NCBI GenBank assembly: GCA_037952775.1
Contig: JBANAY010000003.1
Span: 12,276,001 to 12,340,000, forward strand
Length of the DNA: 64,000 nt
Direction of reading: 5' to 3'
From: Clonostachys chloroleuca
Taxonomy: Eukaryota > Ascomycota > Sordariomycetes > Hypocreales > Bionectriaceae
Shown here: positions 44,239 to 55,749 of the stretch, piece by piece
Numbering within the stretch: position 1 is the stretch's first letter
Layout of the letters: each line of letters starts with the position of its first letter
Notes under the pieces: generated by a model
Databases searched by the model: none
What the model saw: the letters and a program-made list of their open reading frames with translations, nothing else
What the model was told of the DNA's origin: nothing
Translations under genes and position numbers: made by a program

Positions 44239-47200
44239 ATGGCGGAACAGCTGCGATACGACGGCCAGGTCGTCGTCGTCACTGGTGCCGGCGGCGGTCT
44301 TGGAAAGGTCTATGCCCTCTTCTTCGCCTCGCGCGGTGCCAGCGTCGTTGTCAATGACCTCGGTGGTTCCTTCAAGGGCGAGGGAAACTCTTCAAGGGTG
44401 AGCTGCCTTCCCGTGCTCGCCGCAATTCCCATCCGCATCATGCCGGACGCGCAATGCCTATAGAATTTTGCTAACCATCGTACGCCGCTCTGCAGGCTGC
44501 TGATGTCGTAGTCGACGAGATCCGAGCCGCTGGCGGCAAGGCCGTTGCCAACTACGACAGCGTCGAGTTCGGCGACCGCATCATCGACACCGCTATCAAG
44601 GCTTTTGGCCGCGTCGATATCCTCCTCAACAACGCTGGCATCCTCCGCGATGTCAGCTTCAAGAACATCACAGACCAAGACTGGGATCTTATCAACAAGG
44701 TCCATGTCAAGGGTGCCTACAAGTGCGCTCGCGCCGCCTGGCCACACTTCAGAAAACAAAAGTACGGACGTGTCATCAATACAGCCTCGGCTGCTGGCCT
44801 GTTTGGAAACTTCGGCCAGACCAACTACTCTTCGGCCAAGCTCGCCATGGTCGGCTTCACAGAAACCCTTGCCAAGGAAGGCATCAAGTACAACATCTTG
44901 GCCAATGTTATTGCCCCCATTGGTAAGTTGGCAGATTGCCTCGCAGCTATACATTAAGACTTGATCCAACTAACAACCACTTTGCAGCTGCTAGCCGTAT
45001 GACGGAGACAGTGATGCCACCTGATATGCTTGCACACCTCAAACCCGACTGGGTTGTACCCCTCGTTGCTACTCTGGTCCACAAGAGTAACACAACCGAA
45101 ACCGGTGGCATCTTTGAGGTCGGTGCTGGCCACATGGCCAAGCTTCGATGGGAACGATCAAGCGGTCTTCTCCTCAAGGCCGACGACTCTTATACGCCCA
45201 GCGCTATTATCAAGAACTGGAACAAGGTCGTCGACTTCTCTCAACCACAGTACCCATCTGGCCCCAATGACTTCTTGACCCTCTTAGAAGACTCCCAGAA
45301 GCTGGGCCCCAGCGAGCAGGGCGAGAAGATTGATTTCACCGGCAAGGTTGCATTGATCACTGGCGCAGGTGCAGGCATCGGCCGGGCTTACGCCCTGGCC
45401 TTTGCCAAGCATGGTGCCTCAATCGTGGTCAACGACCTGGTAAACCCCGATACAGTTGTCGAGGAGATCAAGAAGCTCGGTGGCAAGGCCGTTGGTGTCA
45501 AGGCCTCTGCTGAGGATGGCGATGCTGTAGTCAAGGGTGCCATTGACGCATTTGGCCGCGTCGACATTGTCGTCAATAACGCCGGTATTCTCCGGGACAA
45601 GGCATTCACCAACATGGATGACAATCTCTGGGACCCTGTTATGAATGTCCATCTCCGTGGCACATACAAGGTCACCAAGGCTGCCTGGCCTTATTTCCTC
45701 AAGCAAAAGTATGGCCGTGTGATCAACACCACCTCGACGAGTGGCATCTACGGAAACTTTGGCCAAGCTAACTATGCCGCCGCGGTAAGTCAAAACGCCC
45801 TGAATTTGGTCAAATTGTCCGATCAATACTAACGTTACTAGAAATGCGGTATCCTCGGTTTCTCCCGTGCTTTGGCTATCGAGGGCTTCAAGTACAACAT
45901 CTTCGTCAACACCATTGCCCCCAACGCCGGCACTGCCATGACTGCCACGGTCATGCCAGAGGAGCTGATCCAGGCCTTCAAGCCTGACTACATTGCTCCT
46001 GTCGTCCTCGCCCTCTGCAGTGACAAGTGCCCCGACCCTACTGGCGGGCTCTACGAGGTTGGAAGCGGTTGGGTTGGCCGCACTCGCTGGCAACGAGCCG
46101 GTGGCCACGGCTTCCCTGTCGATAAGGATTTGGTGCCTGAGGAGGTGGTCAAACACTGGGCCGACATTGTTGACTTTGACAGCCCCAGCGCTGATCACCC
46201 AGAGAAGATGCAGGACTCTCTATCCAAGGTCATGGCCAACTTGGAGAACAAGGCCAACAAGAGCAAGGTATGAAATATTCCAATCGAGACCTGATCTCTC
46301 TTGTATATATGCCCTAGTCTAGCGCTAGAAATCAATCATGTACTTGTCGTTTGTAAAATATCTTTTCCTATGCTAACAGTGGGTTTGCTTAGGAGGAGGG
46401 CGCCGCCAGTAATGAACACCTGGATGCCATTAAGAAGGCGCTCAGCGAAGAAGGCAAACCAACTGAATTCAAGTACGACGAACGTGATGCCATCCTCTAC
46501 AACCTCGGAATCGGAGCCAAGCAGACCGACCTGAAGTACGTCTTTGAAGGCTCCGAAGACTTCCAGGTTCTGCCAACCTTCGGCGTCATCCCCCCTTCAA
46601 CGCCGAGATGCCATTTGACTATGACGCCGTTGTGCCAAACTTCTCCCCCATGATGCTCCTCCACGGCGAGCAGTATCTCGAAGTTCGCAAGTGGCCCCTC
46701 CCAACTGCCTCAACCCTCGTCTCCAAGGCCCGCTTGCTCGAGGTCGTCGACAAGGGGAACGCTGCCATCTTGAAGAACGGCGTCACCACCACCATTGCCG
46801 AGACTGGAGAGGAGGTCTTCTACAACGAGATGACCGTCTTCCTCCGTGGTTGCGGTGGTTTCGGCGGCCCCAAGCGGGGCAAGGACAGAGGCGCTGCTAC
46901 GGCTGCCAACCCGCCTCCCAAGCGCGCACCCGACGCTGTTGTCGAGGCCGAGACGAGACCGGACCAGGCAGCCATCTACCGCCTCAGCGGAGACTACAAG
47001 TAAGATCTAATCTCTAATAGAAGCCAACCAGCAACTGACTCTTTCCAGCCCTCTTCACATCGACCCATCCTTTGCCAAGATGGGCGGCTTCAAGGCCCCT
47101 ATCCTCCACGGCCTCTGCTCGTTCGGTTTCGCCGGAAAGGCCGTATATGAAAAGTAAGAAACGCCACTTTACCCCATCACCCTATATAATCGTATCAGTT

Positions 47201-47407
47201 TTTCTGACCTCAGTTTCCAGGTACGGTCCCTTCAAGAACATCAAGGTCCGCTTCGCCGGCCCCGTCATCCCTGGCCAGACGCTTGTCACGGAAATGTGGC
47301 GTGATGGCAACAAGGTCACCTTCCAGACCAAGGTCAAGGAGACCGACAAGGTTGTCATCGCCGGCGCGGCAGCCGAGCTCGTGCAGGGTGACAAGAGTAA
47401 GATCTAA
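44239..47407 (+). CDS. FOX2: Peroxisomal multifunctional beta-oxidation enzyme (MFE-2/Fox2), apparent 1-nt frameshift
   Basis: Seven exons: 44239-44397, 44496-44922, 44988-45784, 45842-46267, 46393-46999, 47049-47153 and 47221-47407. It does the second and third steps of peroxisomal fatty acid beta-oxidation (2-enoyl-CoA hydratase 2 and (3R)-hydroxyacyl-CoA dehydrogenase). Two SDR domains are tandem: [12 protein letters not shown] with [11 protein letters not shown] and YSSAK, then [12 protein letters not shown] with [11 protein letters not shown] and YAAAK (the latter over an intron). The hot-dog hydratase follows, with [20 protein letters not shown]. The C-terminus is SKI, a plausible PTS1 signal. 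Frame breaks at six C (46590-46595): upstream ends LPTFGVIPP, and the conserved [20 protein letters not shown] follows in another frame. One added C gives 2709 nt (902 aa), the family's usual size. No splice pair explains the switch. It is probably induced by fatty acids (family knowledge). Confidence 0.94.
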
Positions 47408-47973
47408 AATCGACGCGATCCCTGTGTTGTTTTTTTAATAATTGCTCTTTACCCATCTACGATAGATTGATGTGTTTTGGATAACCGGGATGGGTGTGGT
47501 GACGAGCCCGTGTATATTAATGAATGTTATACTAAAATGCAAGCCAAGACAAGCTGTTGTGTTATATATCCTATTCCGCTTCGTGAATCCATCCGATGAA
47601 AGGTTTTGTAGCATTCTGTCCCTCAAATTTGGGGTCGCTGTGCTAGTAATAATGATGATTGTAATCAACTGAGTGAGTGGAACAGAGTGGTGTCGCTCGC
47701 TGAAGAGCACTCCCATCCGGCTCTACGTATGTCTGTCCGTCCTAACGATCCATTAACGCCGCTATATGTATGTACACGCTTAAATAAATTAAACAATAAA
47801 GCACAGTGTATCCCGGGAAAAGGAAAACGAGTTCTTTCTGTAATCCCATGGTTCTGTCTGAGATCGACGCCCGAAACTCCTCTCATCCGGTGGTTGGTTG
47901 TCCTTCTTTGTTTGTCTTTTTATTTTTATTTTTTTTGTTCTTATTTGCTTTATGGCAGATTCTTCGCTTCCTC
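47408..47973. other. Convergent intergenic gap
   Basis: The 3' flanks of FOX2 and the RBR ligase. AT-rich with AATAAA-like strings near 47783-47800; nothing else is seen. Confidence 0.5.
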
Positions 47974-49944
47974 TTACATGAAAATAGTGTTCAAGACGAA
48001 ATCAAACACTTGGCCGAGAGTAGGCACCGACCAGCGACTGGAAGATTTCGTCGCCGGTGTATCCCTCTTGCCAGCGGCGAATCCGGTTTCCAAAAAGGCG
48101 ACGTCGGCCCCGGAAAGATCGCGGTTCTCCTTCTGCTTCCAGTTGCGCTCGGCCTCTTCGCGGGCCTCGCGGAGGATCCTCTCCGTGTCCTCCGACTCCC
48201 AGAGGTTACAACGATCACATTCCTTACAGGGGGTCGGATCGCCGTCGGGGCGGAAATGGTCGCAGAAATGGCGGTATCCCTCGTCGCCGAGATCAGCGCG
48301 GCAGACGTAGCACATTTTGTACCCGCAGGGGCAGGTCAGCTTGTTGCATCCGGCATTCTTGACGAAGGACGTGTTGCAGCGGGGGCAAACGCGCTTGACG
48401 GCCATGCTCATGGCCTGCTCGACCTCAGTGCGCAATGCAACGAGTGATGACTCGTTGCAGACGTGGACGTCGGCCCAGGCCTTGTTGCACGAGAGGCAGG
48501 ATGTGCGCGCGCACTCCGCGTTCTGGCAGGTGAACTTGAAACCGCGAGCTCGGCGGCGGTGACGGTTGACGGCCTTCTTCCATTCGACGGAGACGGGGCC
48601 TCCAAATAGGTGCTGGGAGCTGAACATTAGGCAGAATACTGTGGCTATGAGGATAATTGGTGATAGAATCGGAGCCGACAACATGCAGATCAAGAGGAAC
48701 GTGAGGGGGATAACATTGTCGAGACGAAATCGGAATTTAGAGGCCTTAGGTGGCATGTAAATGTCATCAATCTCAGCATAGTTGCAGAATGGACAACGAA
48801 TAAGGGGGAAGCCGGAGGCGAGCAGGCTATGTTCGGCGAGACGCTGGTCGAGCTTGCGTAGGATCTCGTCTCCTTTGCTCTCATGCTCCATAGCACGCCG
48901 GATATAGTCGCTCGGGATATGACCCAAGCAACCACTCCCGTCAGCCGCGATGCACTTGAGGGTTCCGGTATCAGGGTTGATGCTGCTCAGCCAACCCTGG
49001 CCAAAGACGGCCTCCTTGATCGAGTGCTGCACACACCGATGACAGATCATGTGGCCCTCGCTGTTGCAGTTTGTAAACTCCTCGAATGCGCCGGGGATGA
49101 AACAGCATGCACACTCATGTGTGGCATCAGCAGCCTCGGCTTCCTCGTTGTTCAGCTTGACCGCCAGGTCGCGGTCGTTGGCTTCACGCTCCTGCTTCTC
49201 ACGCTCCTTGATGGGCACAATGAGTTGGGAGAAGAGCTCACGGTCCAGCTGCGCATTCCCCGTTGCCCGGATGGCGGGGAAGATGGAGCCGTGGCCGGAT
49301 GACCGCCAGACGACAAGAGGGTGCTCGTGAGCCTCGCCTGTAGCCACCGCCTTTCGGCGTAGGAAAAGCGCAGATATGGCGAATCGCCATGATTTAGATG
49401 ACAACGTGACCAGGGTCTGGCGAGCGTCCAAGTAGGAATAGTTGGACTCGGCGAGCACGGCGTGGATTGTAGAGCGTGACAGGCCCTTGAATTCGTGGAG
49501 GGCAAGGGACTGCACTGCCTTGATGTACTCCTTGCTTCGGAACAGCTCGCCCGTCGGGATCGAAGCCTCGGACTGCTCTCCTTTCTTCTCCACCCTCCAC
49601 CGACCTTTGACCCAGGTGACACGGTTCTTGAGTAAAGCATCGGCGACGACAGCCAAACGTGACTCGTCATCGAAATTAGATAGGAGCTCGCGGAAGACTT
49701 CGATCTGGACGTCGGGGAATATGGCGGCAAGGGCCTCGAGGCTGTTGTTCAGCTCCCGCAGATCAGGGGCCTCGGGCGGGGGAGGGGGCAGCTGCGACTC
49801 TTCAAAGATGAAGCCGGGAGGCGAGGCATGGTGATGGTCTTTGGCCTTGCTGCTGCTGCTGCTGCTGGTTGTGGCGTTGGTGTTGGATTTTGACCGTTTC
49901 GACGAAGACCCGTCGCTCGAGGAGAGGAGGCCAGGGAACATCAT
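47974..49944 (-). CDS. RBR-type E3 ubiquitin ligase (RNF216/Triad3-like) with membrane segments
   Basis: Single exon, 656 aa. The N-terminus is Ser/His-rich and low complexity. A CUE/UBA-like helical block is visible near residue 65 (LNNSLEALAAIFPDVQIEVF). RING1 begins HECACCFIP and has MICHRCVQHSI. The in-between region includes PLIRCPFCNYAEIDD and later FTCQNAECARTSCLSCNK. RING2 is KRVCPRCNTSFVKNAGCNKL then TCPCGYKMCYVC; the Cys in AGCNKL is the predicted catalytic acceptor. The tail YRHFCDHFRP with PCKECDRCNLWES resembles RNF216. Between the RING parts is a hydrophobic stretch (IPLTFLLICMLSAPILSPII region, about residues 413-445) long enough for one or two membrane helices, which is unusual for this group. 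The substrate is unknown. The start is the first Met after the upstream stop. Confidence 0.92.
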   Translation of the reverse strand: MMFPGLLSSSDGSSSKRSKSNTNATTSSSSSSKAKDHHHASPPGFIFEESQLPPPPPEAPDLRELNNSLEALAAIFPDVQIEVFRELLSNFDDESRLAVVADALLKNRVTWVKGRWRVEKKGEQSEASIPTGELFRSKEYIKAVQSLALHEFKGLSRSTIHAVLAESNYSYLDARQTLVTLSSKSWRFAISALFLRRKAVATGEAHEHPLVVWRSSGHGSIFPAIRATGNAQLDRELFSQLIVPIKEREKQEREANDRDLAVKLNNEEAEAADATHECACCFIPGAFEEFTNCNSEGHMICHRCVQHSIKEAVFGQGWLSSINPDTGTLKCIAADGSGCLGHIPSDYIRRAMEHESKGDEILRKLDQRLAEHSLLASGFPLIRCPFCNYAEIDDIYMPPKASKFRFRLDNVIPLTFLLICMLSAPILSPIILIATVFCLMFSSQHLFGGPVSVEWKKAVNRHRRRARGFKFTCQNAECARTSCLSCNKAWADVHVCNESSLVALRTEVEQAMSMAVKRVCPRCNTSFVKNAGCNKLTCPCGYKMCYVCRADLGDEGYRHFCDHFRPDGDPTPCKECDRCNLWESEDTERILREAREEAERNWKQKENRDLSGADVAFLETGFAAGKRDTPATKSSSRWSVPTLGQVFDFVLNTIFM

Positions 49945-50695
49945 TCTGTCAACTCATTCTGGGAAGCGTAGAGACGAAGTCGCGGTGAACGGCAAGCAGA
50001 GGAACATGCGAATATAAAAGAGGCCGATGAGGGTCAAGGTCTGCCGAGGAGAGGCGAGCGAACGAGGGACGCGAGGCGCAGAGGAAGAAATACGGAGATG
50101 CAGAAATAAGATCCGAGCAATCTGATATGGTTACGTGGAAATAGTTTAATTACCTGCCCTGGTTGCACATCACCGCGCCGTTGATTTGATGGCCAGGTTT
50201 AGCAGGTTGGAGTGGCCACAGGGGCCGGGAGCGAGTCGGCGGGGCGCTAAGCTCTGGCCATAATTCAGTGGCTACCCTATACGGGCATATTTCCCCATCG
50301 ACGAGGCAGATGAACCACTCGTATCGAATATTATTTTACTCTTCTGTTGCCTGATTGTATATACCCATGACAAAACTAGGTATATCTTAGAGTTCAATTG
50401 GCACTAGCCCCGTATGAGTTATGAAAGACCTACCCTAAAAAGGCATCATATTTGTTTACTGATAAATGGTAGGGAAGCACGCATGTGAAATAGATCGATT
50501 AAGAAAGAGGGTCAAAGACAATGAGGACGAATGTGATATTATCTTGCTTGGCGGTTGAGCCTAACACCCTTAGGATGTAAGCTCAGTGGAAAGAGACCGA
50601 TCAATATGTTAATAAGGATGGTAACACTCATATGGCAGAGCGTGATACCTACCCATCCGGATCTCCGTTTGATGAGAATAACTTCTGATGAGGCG

Positions 50696-50938
50696 TTATT
50701 TCGGATCATACAAAGCCCCGAAGCCTTTCGATATGTCAGAGAGCGAGATGATATGTTCTTGGACTTGATTCTGAAGATGCTGCAGTGGGAACTTGAAAAG
50801 CGACGAGGAGGGGATGAGATCCTCTGGCATGGGTAGTTCAAGGAGTTTCAACAGACCCCTGGCGTTTACTGGAGCGTCAAGTAGCTGAAATAAAACATGG
50901 CACACCAGAGCTCTCTTCATGCAAGCTGGAGGCCTCAT
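50696..50938 (-). pseudogene. Coding-like fragment in left arm of the inverted duplication
   Basis: An 80-codon open frame (MRPPACMKRALVCHVLFQ start, GFGALYDPK end) covers the left arm. Its right-arm counterpart on the plus strand has the same CHVLFQ stretch but soon stops. Sharing of the encoded peptide between arms suggests decayed copies of one protein-coding sequence. The family is not recognised, and an overlapping plus-strand 93-codon frame (50555-50836) cannot be excluded as the real one. Confidence 0.3.
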
Positions 50939-51085
50939 TCTGTTATCAATAATATTTCAAATAATAACAGTAAAATAATATATTATTTAGCTTGATATTG
51001 TATTGATTACTGGGTTGATTGTTTTGATATTGTGTCGAAATCTGAGGCTGTATGGAGGCTTTGGTGTGCCATGTTTTATTTCAGC
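50884..51085. repeat. Inverted duplication with perfect 23-nt core
   Basis: The 23 nt at 50884-50906 recur as an exact reverse complement at 51063-51085 (left core GCTGAAATAAAACATGGCAC). Weaker similarity extends outward (TCAAGTAGCTG versus its partner) and inward (CACCAGAGC versus its partner), giving arms of about 40-60 nt. Read outward, both arms encode the same peptide: minus-strand CMKRALVCHVLFQLL and plus-strand CMEALVCHVLFQPLE. Confidence 0.7.
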
Positions 51086-52982
51086 CACTTGAGCGTTCAA
51101 AAGGCCACGATCTGCGAATGTCCCTGTAGCAGGGCAATCTGCCAAGCTCCTTGCCACTCGGATTTTGGGGAAATAGGAATCAAGAGGTATGTCATGGTTT
51201 CTTATGAACAAGTACCAAAATTCTACCTGAACCCTGTAGGCTGTTACGGTGAATAGGCGGTCATGGATTAGTACCAAGTTTGGGATGCTACATGTCTATA
51301 AACAGGGAAATGTAGAACAGCTGGGCGAGGATCTTTCGCAAGTCCTAGATTCAGGAAATATTGGTTCGGGGATTGGCAGCTCAGGCGATGAGCAATGGGA
51401 ATGGTGATGTGATGGTGCAGAGGCGGGTCCCAATAGGATCTCGATCACCAGCCCAGGTGTAAGCAACTCCCGTAGTGTGCCTAACACATGCTAAATGATC
51501 ACCCATAGCAAAAGAACTTGTCGATTATTTCCAATTGGCTTATGGAGGCCGCAACAGGTCTCCTTCGTGCGAAGAACGTCAGAGAGAGGATGTGCCATTG
51601 ATGCATTGTCATTCTCGCCGGCTACTGTAGCCTAGAAGCTACAGGTACATGCACCCACTGAAGCACCGTCACGGCGACCACCATCGCTGGTGTTCACAGG
51701 CCATTTATCCCCTGTAGGCTGTAGGCTGTGGAATTGTTCTATTGAGAACCGAACAAGGCCATGAATGTATTTATTGCCAATCGCATGATTTCGCAATGCA
51801 ATAAGGTAGATGCCATCGGCGTACGCTATCCAAGCCCCGACTTGACCAATGCCGATACGACACTTGAGACGACCATTCATGCAGGGAAAAACATACAGGT
51901 AGCATTGCCTAAATCTTGGTGCAGTAGATCAGGGCCATCCGTTGCAATATGGATGCGTATTGCAACCACATCCGGGACATACGCGCAACGCACTCACCAT
52001 TGACCTCTCGGCTAAGATGCGACAGCTACGCCGTCAAGAGCCGTCAAGCCAGAACGAGAGCATCGGAAAGGATGGTGGGCAGAAAGCAGTTCCCGTGTCG
52101 ATACCAGGCTCAACCAGCTTCCCTCTTCTGGTCGAGGTCAGCTGTCGAGTGTCTTTTGGGGGAAGATGCTTGCCCGCATATGGATGCATCTAAACATCCT
52201 GGTGTATCACCTGCCCGGACAATGCTTGTTTCGTGACGCACACAACATCGCACCACTATGCCCCTTTAGATGCCGGCACCAGCTGGAATGTAGCTGAGCA
52301 TCGCGATACCCGCCCCCCAACTCTCTCCGTATACAAAGACCAAGGTTTCAACAAATTAACATGATGGGGTTTCTCTAATTCAGCAGATATGGACTGAGCA
52401 CTAATCCAGATGTCGGAAGTGGTCGCGTGCTCAGCAATCAAGCAGTCTACGTAATTGTTTACTTTGGCATGGTCTAGGGGCAAATCGTTGAACATCATAG
52501 ACACTGAATACCATCTTCCGCCTCCGCACCCCCCACCCCACTTACTGTCACCTATCAAGCCCTCGCGGCTGCTCTCAGGGTGCAAACTTATTTTACGTAC
52601 TGGCAATGGGTAAATGGATATGGGTGTATGCAAGTACAAAATCTCCGGTGCCATACAAGGCTAGCCAACACCTCCACGTTCAGGTTTTGGTCTTGGCCCA
52701 GACCAACCTGGGCCAGGCCCCTCTCATGGTTGCGTAGCTCTCGCCTTGCAGGTACGTAAGTAGGTCGTGCAGTGTGTGGTGCCTTCCTTGTACGCAGATG
52801 CATCCATGAAGCCATTAGCCCATCCATATATTAGACCTGCCTCCCCCTTCCCTTCTGCGCTCCCCCAACATTTCTTGTCCCCCACTCCCATCCCTCCCTT
52901 ACAACTGCATGTGCTTGTCCGTGACCAACTATTTCTGATCAATTGCCATCGAGAAGGTCTGATATAGGTATACGACGCCATC

Positions 52983-53959
52983 ATGGCTAACTGGGGTAAG
53001 TCCTCAATCTTGCTGCCTCTCTGACCCATCGCTTAACGAAATCCTTCTTTCTGTAGCCAATCCGTTCAGTAGGAGAGAGTCTTACGGCTCGGGGGCTGTC
53101 ACCACCTACAAGGTCCTCACCCTCTTGACCTGGCTCCTTTCCGTTGTCGTCTCTGTCTACTATGTTATCAACGAACCTCACGATGGATTCACAATCCGCA
53201 GGCGTATCTGGGATCAGAACGATCTCTACCGCACTGCCTTCACCTTGAACTCCGTTATTGGAAACATATACTGGGTCGTCCTCTTCATCCTCCAATTTGG
53301 GTACCTCACCCATCTCTTCTCCTCCAACGCCGACCATGTTCACGCCGCAGCGAGTGTCGGCAGCCACTTCATCCTCAACAATCTCTTCCATTTCGCATTC
53401 GTTATGCTCTTCGTCCGTTCCCACTTCATCTGGGCAGAGCTCATCCTTGTTCTCAACTTCTTTAACTTGAGCTCTCTTTACTTCCGCCACAACACTTACC
53501 CTCGCTTTATCCATGCCCCCGTTGTCTCCGGACCCCTGGCTTGGACCTTTGTGGCCATCTACTGGAATGGTGCTCTCATGGTCCGCCACCCCCACCATCT
53601 GGTCCCTCGAATCTTTGGAAACATCTTCATTTGGGCCATTCTGGTTTATGGGCTCTTCTTCATCATCATTTACAAGGTACGTGGAATGACCTATGGAAAA
53701 CCATACACCAACTAACATGCTCGTGATGTAGGATTATACCATCGGCTTTGCCCTCAGCGTGCTCTCCGCTTCCATTGGAGTCGCACAGTTTCTCCATCAG
53801 GTCATTGCCTTGCAATGGATCTTCGCTTTCATCATCATGGCCCTACTGTTCATCGCCACCGTTACCGTGGCCGTCCCAGCTTGGACAGGACGCGAGGTCT
53901 TCTGGAAGCGATCTGCCCCAGCCGACGGAGAACGCGCTCCCCTGCTCACCGAACCTTGA
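52983..53959 (+). CDS. Polytopic membrane protein, fungal family of unknown function (DUF1774-like)
   Basis: Three exons: 52983-52995, 53057-53676 and 53732-53959, giving 286 aa. Introns (GTAAGT...GTAG; GTACGT...GTAG) keep frame. Strong hydrophobic segments occur at about residues 25-45 (VLTLLTWLLSVVVSVYYVI), 70-92, 112-130, 165-185, 195-213, 217-235 and 240-260, so seven or so membrane helices. Conserved-looking loops include DGFTIRRRIWDQNDLYRTA, FRHNTYPRFIHAPVVSGPLA and NGALMVRHPHHLVPRI. The short C-terminal tail ends ERAPLLTEP. The layout recalls the fungal DUF1774 family, whose function is not established. Membrane and transport roles are guesses. Confidence 0.85.
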
Positions 53960-54733
53960 GAGCAAAACTAAAATAAGCGCCGAGGACATCGATGGTTTCT
54001 CCAATTGGGCCCTGGCCCATATTTTACCAAGTTTCGATATCTCCCATCTCAGATCGATGTCTGGCTTATTGTACCGGCCCTTTTGTGGCGCTGTCTTTAC
54101 TACCTCATTCCATATTTACTCGGAGGATTCCATGGCAAAAGCATCTGGAACTCTGGACCTAAGAAAGCAGGATGTTACTTATCTTGGTTTTTGAATCGCA
54201 TTAATTCCTCCGGCTTCGGAACTCTGATTTGTTATGCATTTGGTTGGCTGCTGTTATGTTGTTTTTCTCCTCAATCGGTATCTTACTCTGATACCTAGTT
54301 AATGAACAGATAGTACCAGGGTAATTCCAAACCAAGCATGTTTCAATTTGACATGGACCATTTCCTCCGATGCCTCGGATCGCGAAGAGGATCGGAAAGT
54401 CGCGTTTACGTGCCATTGTCTATGACGTATGAGGCTTTCCCGCTCCCCGCACTCCACATCCATTTTTAGCATAGTACATGTACTGTCTGGGGCAGGCAGG
54501 GACGTGACACATGAGGTACCGGTACTTCTGAAAGCGCAAGGATTTCGCTCTGAGGACCCACTCTTTCCGCTGTAGGTCTTGTGGATTTTTATTGACTTCA
54601 GCTGAACCGTTCGATGAAGATGCGATACGACCTGTGAGTGTGTAGCGCTTGATTAGGCAGGCAATAACATTATTTGACTGACCCTCCAGACAGTTCTGCC
54701 GAGGGGGGCTAGAGAGACGTTCGTAAATAGCAG
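53960..54733. other. Intergenic, promoter side of the ACP synthase gene
   Basis: The 3' flank of the membrane protein gene, then about 500 bp without a supported gene. Confidence 0.5.
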
Positions 54734-55384
54734 ATGCGGCCGTTGAGGGCCTTCCCGTTGCCCATCAACGTGGGAACAGACATTTGTCAAATCAGTCGCA
54801 TCTACCGCATCCTCGAGGGGCCACGTGCCGCCCGTTTCGTCGACCGCATCCTGGGACCTCATGAGAGGGTAGTCGCTGCTTCACGCCTCCTACCACTCAC
54901 GCTGGTCGGCTCTCCTGGGACAGAGGGCAATCGTGACTCCCTTATACCCCCGTTGACTCCGGCAGCTCGGTCGGGAGGTTCGCGTGATGATGAGCTTTGG
55001 AAGACGGCGGCGTTCATAGCTGGGAGGTGAGAGATATACAATGGCCCCCGTTCCAACTCTGACTTCTCTTGCCCGGATTCAGGGGGGTTAAGTCGACAAT
55101 GCTTATTCTAAAATCTGTCCAGGTTTGCTGCCAAGGAGGCCGCCATCAAGGCACACTCACATCGCAGACTCACATTCCACGAAATAACCATCGAGAGACG
55201 CGGCCGCGACGAGGAGCGGCTGGGCAGCGGGCCGCCGGTGGCTCGGATCAGGGGCGAGCCGGGGGACGACTGCGACTCGAGCGCCATGATCTCCATCAGC
55301 CATGATGGGGACTATGCCACTGCCGTGTGCATTGGGCATGATCCCAGTGTCACTTCAGAGCCAGCACCGAGGAAACAAGGCTGA
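54734..55384 (+). CDS. Holo-[acyl-carrier-protein] synthase (AcpS-type phosphopantetheinyl transferase)
   Basis: Two exons: 54734-55026 and 55123-55384, giving 184 aa. The intron (GTGAGA...CCAG) splits an Arg codon inside the conserved motif. AcpS motif 1 is INVGTDICQISRIYRI with the metal-binding Asp. The second motif joins over the intron as AGRFAAKEAAIKAHSH, with the Glu and Lys of the KEA core. The final strand is MISISHDGDYATAVC. Between the motifs are about 60 residues of low-complexity insertion (GSPGTEGNRDSL region), longer than in bacterial AcpS. The enzyme moves 4'-phosphopantetheine from CoA to a carrier protein. In fungi the stand-alone small type (Ppt2-like) serves the mitochondrial ACP (family knowledge). 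The N-terminus is only weakly mitochondrial-targeting in look. Confidence 0.9.
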
Positions 55385-55749
55385 GACTTTTTTCTGTAAT
55401 AATGTTTTGTACTTGTATAACGCCGATGTACAAACTGGTGGACGGGCTGTCTGTCTGGGGATCCTTTATTGTTTATCTTAAGAGGATTGGAGAGATGGAC
55501 GCTAATCATGAGGGGACTAAGGCTTGAACATCAAATCTGCATTGGTGAAAGGTGTCTAAAATAGAAAGGCTTTCAAGCATAAAGCAATGAAGCAAAGTGG
55601 CGAGGCTGGGGCAATCTAACTAGGAAGCTTCTGTTTTCAATTTTCTTTTCTACCATCTACCTGTCCTATACATACCTAATGTCTTCTACCGGACGCTAAA
55701 TTTTCCTACCGTGTCAGCTTGGCCTGCTCATTCTACATGGATATCTGAT
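55385..55749. other. Convergent intergenic gap
   Basis: The 3' flanks of the ACP synthase and ABC transporter genes; no gene is seen. Confidence 0.5.

Larger units (their letters stand above)
49945..52982. other. 3-kb intergenic region with an inverted duplication
   Basis: No complete gene is supported. 49945-50150 is the RBR promoter. 50555-51260 contains an inverted duplication with coding-like frames, described separately. 51300-52900 shows nothing beyond short frames; the part just before 52983 is C-rich leader-like. Confidence 0.5.

Noticed and set aside
45419..46198. 259-codon minus-strand frame
   Set aside because: Lies antisense to the second SDR domain of FOX2; its openness follows from codon bias of the real gene.
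52987..53718. 243-codon minus-strand frame
   Set aside because: Antisense to the polytopic membrane protein; acidic low-complexity product typical of a shadow of hydrophobic codons.
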